Positions 1-5,985 of a stretch of 8,884 nt of DNA are shown here, piece by piece (position 1 is the first letter of the stretch; each line of letters opens with the position of its first letter). A model generated the notes under the pieces. The model had not been told where the DNA came from and ran no database searches. It was given only the letters and a program-made list of their open reading frames with translations. The stretch lies in the NCBI GenBank assembly GCA_027625355.1, contig JAQBWI010000041.1, forward strand, positions 1-8,884, read 5' to 3'. The translations under genes and the position numbers were made by a program. Origin of the DNA: Pseudomonadota bacterium (GTDB lineage: Bacteria; Pseudomonadota; Alphaproteobacteria; HIMB59; GCA-002718135).

Positions 1-206
1 AAAAAATGACCTCTAATGATAAAAGGTCTAATAGATTAATTTTAACCAAGGAAGGTATCAATATTATTGAAAGTATTGTCGATGAGATAATATTAACTGA
101 GAAAAATTTTTTTGGAAAATTGAATGAGGAATCTTTTAATTTCATAAACTCATTAAAATTGTTATTGGGTAAAAAAATAAGAATAAAAGCAAATTACAAT
201 GAATAA
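1..206 (+). CDS. MarR-family transcriptional regulator, C-terminal fragment (5' end outside window)
   Basis: The reading frame is open to the left edge (first whole codon at base 3), so the ATG at base 6 is an internal Met and the gene begins upstream. The visible 67 or so residues fit the end of a MarR-family winged-helix repressor. The stretch NDKRSNRLILTKEG matches the wing of the DNA-binding domain (the D-x-R pattern followed by 'LT..G'), and the rest is a predicted helix ending in INSLKLLLG, as in the C-terminal dimerisation helix. The effector and target genes cannot be told, because the recognition helix lies outside the window. The TAA at 204-206 overlaps the lysK start by 8 bases (ATGAATAA), so the two are probably co-transcribed. 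Family assignment rests on this short wing motif, so it is probable rather than certain. Confidence 0.7.
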   Translation, partial: KMTSNDKRSNRLILTKEGINIIESIVDEIILTEKNFFGKLNEESFNFINSLKLLLGKKIRIKANYNE

Positions 207-1794
207 AATTAATATTGAAAACTTCAATGATTTAAAATCTTGGCCTTTTAAGGAAGCGCAGCAAATATTAAAAAGAAATGGCGGGTTGGCGAATTTTAAA
301 ATTCCTAAAAAAGGACATATCTTACTTGAAACAGGATATGGGCCTTCAGGATTGCCACATATAGGTACTTTTGGAGAAGTTGTGAGAACAACAATGGTAA
401 GAAACGCATTTATGGCATTAATAGACTGTCCTACAAAAATGATTACTTTTTCAGATGATATGGATGGATTACGAAAAGTCCCAGATAATGTTCCTAACAA
501 AAAAATGTTGAGTGAGCATATCGGTAAGCCTTTAACTTCTATTCCAGATCCATTTGAAAAATATGAAAGTTTTGGACATCATAACAACGCAAAATTAAAG
601 TCTTTTTTAGATGCGTTTGAGTTTGAATATGATTTTGTAAGTTCAACTGAAAGTTATAAATCTGGTTTTTTTGATAACACTATAATTGAAATCTTAGAGA
701 ATTATGAAAAAATTCTCGAGATAATTTTGCCCACTTTAAGAAAAGAGAGAAAAAGTACTTATAGTCCTTTTTTACCAATTAGTGAAAAATCAGGGGATGT
801 TTTACAAGTTAAAATAGATGAATATAGGCCTAAAAGTAAAAGTATAATTTATACCGAGCCATTGAATCAAAAAAAAGTTGAAGTGTTAGTAACTGGTGGA
901 AATTGTAAATTACAATGGAAAGTAGATTGGGCTATGCGATGGATGGCGCTTGGAGTAGATTATGAAATGTGTGGAAAGGATTTAACTGAAAGCGTTGATC
1001 TTGCTTCAAGGATTTGTAAAACTATTGGAAAAAAGGCTCCTGTAAATTTAATTTATTAAATTTTTCTAGATGAAAAAGGAGAGAAAATATCAAAATCTAT
1101 TGGTAATGGTATTAGTGTTGATGAATGGTTGAGATATGGGCCGCCTGAGAGTTTGTCATTGTATATGTTTCAAAAACCAAAATCTGCGAAGAAGCTTTTT
1201 TTTGATGTTATTCCTAAAACAGTTGATGACTATATAGCTCATTATAATAGTTATGATAAATTGGAGCCTATTAAAAAAATAGATAGCCCAATATGGCATA
1301 TACATGCTGGTAATCCAAAACTCTTTAAATCAGATATTACTTTTAATTCACTCACTAATCTTGTTAGTATATGCAATACAGATGATAAAGAAATTATATG
1401 GAGTTTTATAAATCAATATGATTCAAATTTAAGTCCATCATCAAATCCAGAGTTTGATAAATTGATTGATTACGCAATAAATTATTATAATGATTTTGTT
1501 TTACCAAACAAAAAATATTTAGAAATTAACAGTGATAATAAAATTGTTTTTCAAGATATGCTTAAAGTCTTAAAATTAGAGATTTCCGAGACAAATAGCG
1601 CTGAAGAAATTCAAACTTTACTTTATGAAGTTGGTAAAAAACATCAATTTGAAAATTTAAAAGATTTTTTTAAATTAGTTTATCAAGTGTTATTAGGGCA
1701 AGAACAGGGACCAAGGTTAGGATCATTTATTAAACTTTACGGACTTCAAGAAACTATTAAAATAATAGAGGAGAAGGTTAATTTTCACGAATGA
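199..1794 (+). pseudogene. lysK: Class I lysyl-tRNA synthetase, interrupted by an in-frame stop codon
   Basis: Class I LysRS charges tRNA-Lys with lysine in the cytoplasm; it is the archaeal-type enzyme also used by many alphaproteobacteria. The frame spans 531 codon positions before its TGA, the usual length for the family. Visible motifs are the HIGH-like HIGT at residues 54-57 (GPSGLPHIGT), the family segment LQWKVDWAMRWMALGVDYE followed by CGKDL, and KISKS at 296-300 (bases 1084-1098). Codon 287 (1057-1059) is TAA. Family members have a conserved Glu here in a Y-E-x-F-L-D-E context, and the sequence reads Y-stop-I-F-L-D-E in the same frame, so one G-to-T change (GAA to TAA) explains it. 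No frameshift is present and the rest stays open and conserved. As written, the product ends before KISKS and would be inactive. It could be a sequencing error, a recent nonsense mutation, or readthrough. The start at 199 is chosen from family N-termini; no clear Shine-Dalgarno is seen. Confidence 0.9.
1057..1059 (+). other. Premature in-frame TAA in lysK
   Basis: This TAA sits in the same reading frame as the LysRS sequence on both sides, nine codons before the KISKS signature. Other genes in the window (the MarR fragment, pyrD, the HAD gene, rpmB, yhhQ, tgt, cobT and the J-domain gene) end in TAA, so TAA is a normal stop here and a changed genetic code is not the explanation. The nearest downstream in-frame start is a TTG at 1129, beyond KISKS, so re-initiation would not give a complete catalytic domain. 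Confidence 0.9.
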
Positions 1795-1800
1795 TAAAGA

Positions 1801-2853
1801 ATGTTAATTAATTTATTAAAATTACTTCCTCCAGAAAGCGCACATCAATTAACAATTAAATTATTAAAATTAAACTTAACAATATATGGAAAAAAAGCTG
1901 AAGAATTTAACTCATTAAAACAAACTATTTTGGGTATAGATTTTGCAAACCCTATAGGATTAGCAGCTGGGTTTGATAAAAATGCTGAAGTTATTAAGTC
2001 AATGCTGTCTTATGGATTTGGATTTGTTGAAGTTGGAACAATTACACCAAGACCTCAAAAAGGAAATCCAAAGCCTAGAGTCTTTAGATTAAAGGAGGAC
2101 GAAGCAGTAATAAATCATCTCGGTTTTAATAATTATGGAAGTGAAAAAATTTTAAAAAATTTAAAATCATTTTATAGCAGTCAGTATTTAAGCGGAATTG
2201 TTGGTATTAATATTGGTAAAAATAAATCTACTGAGAATGATATTGATGATTATCTTTTTTGTATTGATAAACTTAGTGATTTTGGAAACTATATAACAAT
2301 TAATATTTCTTCTCCAAATACACCAGGTTTAAGAGACTTACAACTTCGTGGTAGAATTGAAACTTTAGTAAAAAAAATTCAACACAAACAAAATGAGATT
2401 GAGCAATTGAATAATAAACCAATATTTATAAAAATCTCTCCTGATTTAGAGGATGAGCAATTAAGAGATATCGCACTTATGTCACTTGCAAATAATGTAA
2501 ATGGTTTAATTATTTCAAATTCAACGCTTAAACGCTCTAATACATTAACTTCTTTATATAAAAATGAAGTAGGTGGCTTAAGCGGGAAACCTCTATTTAT
2601 TGATTCTACTATAATTTTAAAAAAAATGTACTCACTTACAAATGGTCAAATTCCTTTGATTGGAGTAGGGGGGATCACCAATGGTAATGAGTGTTATGAA
2701 AAGATTAAAGCTGGAGCAAGTCTTGTTCAACTATATACCGCCCTAGTATATCAGGGCCCAAAAGTTGTTAGTAAAATTATTACGGAACTTAACAGTCTAG
2801 TTTTAACTGATGGTTATAAAAATATATCTGAAGCAGTTGGTAAATCTTCTTAA
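1801..2853 (+). CDS. pyrD: Dihydroorotate dehydrogenase (quinone), class 2
   Basis: This flavoenzyme oxidises dihydroorotate to orotate, the fourth step of pyrimidine synthesis, and passes electrons to the quinone pool. The 350-residue length and the N-terminal helix (MLINLLKLLPPESAHQLTIK) are class 2 traits; that helix lets the enzyme sit on the inner face of the cytoplasmic membrane. Core motifs run in order: GLAAGFDKNAE (53-63), EVGTITPRPQKGNPKPR (77-93), NHLGFNN (105-111), GINIGKNKST (135-144), NISSPNTPGLR (168-178, whose second Ser, S171, corresponds to the catalytic base of class 2 enzymes), KISPDL (211-216), GGLSGKPL (258-265), IGVGGI (287-292) and an FMN-phosphate region near GASLVQLYTA (305-314). 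The gene starts 6 bases after lysK and ends in a TAATG overlap with the HAD gene. No disruption is seen. Confidence 0.96.
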   Translation: MLINLLKLLPPESAHQLTIKLLKLNLTIYGKKAEEFNSLKQTILGIDFANPIGLAAGFDKNAEVIKSMLSYGFGFVEVGTITPRPQKGNPKPRVFRLKEDEAVINHLGFNNYGSEKILKNLKSFYSSQYLSGIVGINIGKNKSTENDIDDYLFCIDKLSDFGNYITINISSPNTPGLRDLQLRGRIETLVKKIQHKQNEIEQLNNKPIFIKISPDLEDEQLRDIALMSLANNVNGLIISNSTLKRSNTLTSLYKNEVGGLSGKPLFIDSTIILKKMYSLTNGQIPLIGVGGITNGNECYEKIKAGASLVQLYTALVYQGPKVVSKIITELNSLVLTDGYKNISEAVGKSS

Positions 2854-3725
2854 TGTCAAAAATAATAGAAAGCATTACTGACATTGTCTCACTTTATGAT
2901 GTATTTATATTAGATCAATGGGGAGTAATGCACGATGGTTACAAAGGATATGACCATGCAATTAATTCTGTAGAAAAATTAATTATAGAAAATAAAAAAT
3001 TAATTATTATTTCAAATTCCTCAAAAAGAAAAACTAGTTCAATTAGTAGATTGAAGAGTTTAGGTTTTGATAAAAATCATTTTATAGAAGTAATGACAAG
3101 TGGAGAAATGATATGGCAAGAGATAGAAACATCTATTTATAAATATGGAAATGATTTAAAAAATTGTTTTCATATTTATGATAAATCTAAGGAAGACGGT
3201 TTAGAATTTAGAAATGGCTTAGAAAAATTTAACTTTGTATCAAAAGTTAATGATGCTAATTTTATTCTTGCCTGTACACCCTTTGAAAACACTGAGCCTA
3301 TAGATTATATTCCAATTCTCAAAGATGCTGTAGATATGAATTTACTAATGTTTTGTGCAAACCCAGATTTTGTTACTATTGAAAAAAATAATGATAAAAA
3401 CACATACTGCATGGGTGCTATCGCTGATTTATACGACCATATGGGAGGAAGGGTTGTTATTCTTGGCAAGCCCTCTAAAGAAATTTACAAAGCATCTTGT
3501 AAAAAAATTGAAGATTTTAATAAATCAAAAATTGTGGCAATCGGAGACTCATTGGACCACGATATTTTGGGAGCAAATAATTTTAATATCGATAGTGTTT
3601 TGATATCAAGTGGTATTCATAAAGATTTATTTGTAAATGGACCTCAAATAGGCCTAAATGATATAAAAAATAGCAAAAAATGGAATTTTACCCCTACTTA
3701 TGTTTGTGAAAATTTTATTACCTAA
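2853..3725 (+). CDS. HAD-superfamily class IIA hydrolase (TIGR01459-like)
   Basis: A 290-residue cytoplasmic HAD-fold protein of the NagD/class IIA type, probably a small-molecule phosphatase; the substrate is unknown. HAD motifs are visible: motif I at FILDQWGVMHDG (nucleophile D21), motif II at IISNSSKR (53-59 region), motif III Lys in LGKPSKEIY (K206), and motif IV at IGDSLDHDILGA (230-241, acidic D232 and D237). The second Asp of the usual DxD in motif I is Trp (D21-Q-W23). I recall this D-x-W-G-V form as typical of the alphaproteobacterial group modelled as TIGR01459, not damage in this copy. The long middle part is the class II cap domain. Its ATG overlaps the pyrD stop by one base (TAATG), so the two are very likely translationally coupled. 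A link to pyrimidine metabolism is possible from position alone but unproven. Confidence 0.85.
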   Translation: MSKIIESITDIVSLYDVFILDQWGVMHDGYKGYDHAINSVEKLIIENKKLIIISNSSKRKTSSISRLKSLGFDKNHFIEVMTSGEMIWQEIETSIYKYGNDLKNCFHIYDKSKEDGLEFRNGLEKFNFVSKVNDANFILACTPFENTEPIDYIPILKDAVDMNLLMFCANPDFVTIEKNNDKNTYCMGAIADLYDHMGGRVVILGKPSKEIYKASCKKIEDFNKSKIVAIGDSLDHDILGANNFNIDSVLISSGIHKDLFVNGPQIGLNDIKNSKKWNFTPTYVCENFIT

Positions 3726-3730
3726 CTCTG

Positions 3731-3759
3731 CTTGACAATTAACCAGATATATTTACTAA
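3731..3759 (+). promoter_or_regulatory. Candidate sigma-70 promoter for rpmB-yhhQ-tgt
   Basis: The 45-base gap between the HAD gene and rpmB holds CTTGACA (3731-3737), a perfect TTGACA -35 box in the CTTGAC form favoured in alphaproteobacteria. A weak -10, TACTAA, lies at 3754-3759 with a 16-base spacer. TATATT at 3748-3753 is a better -10 by sequence but is too close to this -35. Either would leave only a few untranslated bases before the rpmB ATG at 3771, which also lacks a Shine-Dalgarno sequence. The -35 is solid; the -10 and start point are uncertain. Confidence 0.45.
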
Positions 3760-3770
3760 CCCTTTTCATT

Positions 3771-4052
3771 ATGGCTATGAGATGTGAACTTACTGGAAAA
3801 TCATTCCAAACTGGTAATAATGTGAGTCATGCCAAAAATAGAACCAAAAGAAGATTTCTTCCAAATCTTCAAAATATAACCTTTATAAGTGAGAAACTTG
3901 GTCAAAAAATTCAATTAAAAGTTGCTGCAAGCACAATAAGAACTGTTGAAAAAAAAGGTGGCCTTGATGATTTTTTAGTTTCAACTCCAAATAGTAAACT
4001 GCCTGAAAAAGCTAAGAAATTAAAAAAAACAATTTTAAGTAAAATCAACTAA
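3771..4052 (+). CDS. rpmB: 50S ribosomal protein L28
   Basis: L28 is a small basic protein of the large ribosomal subunit. The N-terminus MAMRCELTGK, then NNVSHAKNRTKRRFLPNLQ, is the family signature, and the 93-residue length is close to the usual size for alphaproteobacteria. The start at 3771 gives the typical M-A-x-R-C-E-L-T-G-K beginning; an in-frame TTG at 3732 would add 13 unrelated residues and lies on the -35 box, so it is rejected. No zinc-binding cysteine set is present. The C-terminus is lysine-rich (LPEKAKKLKKTILSKIN), as expected for rRNA contact. A candidate promoter lies just upstream, and the yhhQ gene follows after 6 bases, so the ribosomal gene probably shares a transcript with the queuosine genes. 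Confidence 0.95.
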   Translation: MAMRCELTGKSFQTGNNVSHAKNRTKRRFLPNLQNITFISEKLGQKIQLKVAASTIRTVEKKGGLDDFLVSTPNSKLPEKAKKLKKTILSKIN

Positions 4053-4058
4053 TCCTTA

Positions 4059-4799
4059 ATGGATTTCTTCATTATTTTTACGTCATATCTGGGTTCATTG
4101 AACACATTTGTAGTTTGGTTAATAATGTTATTGTTTTGTTTTTTATCAATATTATTTTTTTTAAAGTTATTTGGTTATGTAGGTCTTTATGTTTACTCGG
4201 CATTAGCAGTAATAATTGGTAATATACAAGTTTTGAAGACAGTTGATTTTTTTTATTCACCAGAACCTGTTGCACTTGGAACTGTATTATTTGCATCAAC
4301 ATTTTTATGTACTGATATTTTGTCTGAACATTTTGGTAAAGAAAAAGCAAGAAAAAATGTTCTTATAGGTTTCGCAGGTTTTCTTTTTATGACAGTAATT
4401 ATGCTCATCACAATTGGGTTTAAACCGTCTGCTAATGACTGGTCTCAAGATAGCTTAGCAAATGTTTTTACTCCAATGTCGAGATTTTTTATAGCAAGTA
4501 TGATAGCTTATTTAGCTAGTCAATATTTTGATGTTTGGATTTACTCTACTATTAAAAATATTACCAAAAATCGTTATTTATGGTTAAGAAATAATCTTTC
4601 TACAATATTATCTTCATTAGTTGATAACACTATTTTTAGTTTATTAGCTTGGATTATTTTAAACCCTAATCCAGAAACCCTCTATAATGTAATAATGATA
4701 TATATTTTTGGAACTTATGTACTTAGAATATTCATAGCTTTTGTAGATACACCTTTTATGTATTTTTCTAAATTATTTTTACCAAAAAATAATGACTAA
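4059..4799 (+). CDS. yhhQ: YhhQ/VUT-family queuosine-precursor transporter (COG1738, DUF165)
   Basis: A 246-residue integral inner-membrane protein with about six hydrophobic segments (roughly residues 14-38, 41-60, 99-121, 140-162, 184-202 and 207-232). Family hallmarks are visible: TDILSEHFGKEKAR (85-98, acidic D86 and E90), RFFIASMIAYLASQYFDVW (142-160) and RNNLST..SSLVDN (177-190, D189). E. coli YhhQ imports the 7-deazaguanine precursors preQ0 and preQ1, and a Chlamydia homologue is reported to serve queuine salvage. Here the gene overlaps tgt by 8 bases (ATGACTAA), a direct functional link: the transporter supplies the base that Tgt inserts into tRNA. Which base is carried cannot be read from the transporter alone. 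It begins 6 bases after rpmB, with no recognisable Shine-Dalgarno. Confidence 0.88.
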   Translation: MDFFIIFTSYLGSLNTFVVWLIMLLFCFLSILFFLKLFGYVGLYVYSALAVIIGNIQVLKTVDFFYSPEPVALGTVLFASTFLCTDILSEHFGKEKARKNVLIGFAGFLFMTVIMLITIGFKPSANDWSQDSLANVFTPMSRFFIASMIAYLASQYFDVWIYSTIKNITKNRYLWLRNNLSTILSSLVDNTIFSLLAWIILNPNPETLYNVIMIYIFGTYVLRIFIAFVDTPFMYFSKLFLPKNND

Positions 4800-5985
4800 A
4801 TTTGCTTGGAGTATTAAAAAATTTTCAAAAAACTCTAAAGCTAGAATAGGAACAATATCTACCCCTCATGGTAAAATTAATACGCCCGCATTTATTTTTT
4901 GTGCAACTAAGGGCGCTTTAAAATCATTTACCACAAATGAAGCCAAGAAAAACAATACCCAGATTATTCTTTCTAATACTTATCATTTGATGCTTCAACC
5001 TGGCAGTGAAGTGATTGCTAATCACGGAGGTTTGCATAAATTTATTAATTGGGATGGCCCAATGTTAACAGACAGTGGAGGTTTTCAGATATTTTCATTA
5101 GGTCATGGTTCTGTTGCAGATGAAATAAAGGGAAGTTCAAATATTAAAAGAAATAAAAGTTTGTTGAATATAAATGAAGAGGGAAGTCTATTTAAGTCCT
5201 ATGTTGATGGGGCATATAAATTATTGTCTCCTGAAAAATCAATTGAAATACAAAGAAATCTCGGTGCTGATTTAATTTTGGTTTTTGACGAGTGCACACC
5301 TTTTCATGTCGATAAAGCTTATACAAACAGTTCTATGAAAAGAAGTCATAGGTGGGCAACTAGATCATATAATCGCTTTGCTTCGGACATTTTATATAAA
5401 TCAGGATATGGATCTGCTGGCGAACAAAAATTATATGGAATTGTTCAAGGGGGTATCTATGATGATCTCAGAGAGGAAAGTATTGATTTTAATTTAAACA
5501 AAATTGATACATTTGGGATAGCCATTGGAGGTAGCTTAGGCTCCTCAAAAGAAGAAATGTATAGAGTGGTAAATTTTACAGCACCAAAATTAGGTCATAT
5601 GAACCCCATTCATCTTTTAGGTATTGGTGATCCAAGAGATATTTGGAGTTTAGTTAAAAGTGGCGTTGATACTTTTGATTGCGTTAGCCCTACAAGACTG
5701 GCAAGACATGGTTCAGCTCTCACAAAAGGTAAAGTGGGTAAAATAAATATAAAAAATAAAAAGTATACAAATCAAATATCACCAATTGATGAAACTTGTA
5801 AATGCTCTACTTGTTCTAGTTACACGCTAGCGTATATTCACCACTTATTTAAAGCTGATGAATTATTAGGTCTACAGCTTGTTACAGCACATAATATTTT
5901 TTTTATGAACAAATTAATGAGCGATATTAGAAATGCAATAGATAATGATAATTTAGATGATGCAGAAAAAGAATGGCTTAGTTAA
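4792..5985 (+). CDS. tgt: tRNA-guanine(34) transglycosylase, variant possibly queuine-specific
   Basis: Tgt exchanges guanine-34 of GUN-anticodon tRNAs (Asp, Asn, His, Tyr) for a 7-deazaguanine base on the way to queuosine. Catalytic features are intact: TDSGG (93-97, D94), FDECTP (165-170), GIVQGG (216-221, Q219), the nucleophile in FDCVSPTR (D296), and the zinc site C336, C338, C341 and H367. Two features differ from the preQ1-using enzyme of Zymomonas mobilis. Between FQIFSL and EEGSLFKSY there are some 20 extra residues (about 104-128), making 397 residues in all. The pocket motif GGLAVGE is replaced by GGSLGSS (246-252), putting Gly250 where Zymomonas has Val233; eukaryotic queuine-using enzymes also have Gly there. 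The adjacent transporter fits base salvage. Tgt identity is secure; substrate choice is inference. The gene overlaps yhhQ by 8 bases and the convergent cobT by 8 bases. Confidence 0.95.
   Translation: MTKFAWSIKKFSKNSKARIGTISTPHGKINTPAFIFCATKGALKSFTTNEAKKNNTQIILSNTYHLMLQPGSEVIANHGGLHKFINWDGPMLTDSGGFQIFSLGHGSVADEIKGSSNIKRNKSLLNINEEGSLFKSYVDGAYKLLSPEKSIEIQRNLGADLILVFDECTPFHVDKAYTNSSMKRSHRWATRSYNRFASDILYKSGYGSAGEQKLYGIVQGGIYDDLREESIDFNLNKIDTFGIAIGGSLGSSKEEMYRVVNFTAPKLGHMNPIHLLGIGDPRDIWSLVKSGVDTFDCVSPTRLARHGSALTKGKVGKINIKNKKYTNQISPIDETCKCSTCSSYTLAYIHHLFKADELLGLQLVTAHNIFFMNKLMSDIRNAIDNDNLDDAEKEWLS

Noticed and set aside
162..500. 112-residue minus-strand reading frame opposite lysK
   Set aside because: It is antisense to the conserved catalytic start of LysRS, including the HIGT region, and shows no family signature.
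1057..1059. Changed genetic code with TAA read as an amino acid
   Set aside because: Most intact genes here end in TAA at the expected family length, so TAA acts as a stop.
1129..1794. Separate 221-residue gene starting at TTG
   Set aside because: It is in the same frame as lysK and its sequence is the C-terminal part of class I LysRS; the TTG is an ordinary Leu codon in DEWLRYGPPESL.
3355..3603. 82-residue plus-strand reading frame inside the HAD gene
   Set aside because: It is a different frame across conserved HAD motifs III and IV, with no features of its own.
3732..3770. Longer L28 starting at TTG 3732
   Set aside because: The extra 13 residues have no match to the L28 family N-terminus, and the TTG is part of a TTGACA box.
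4078..4350. 90-residue minus-strand reading frame opposite yhhQ
   Set aside because: It is antisense to the conserved TDILSE region of the transporter; its residues merely reflect the AT-rich opposite strand.
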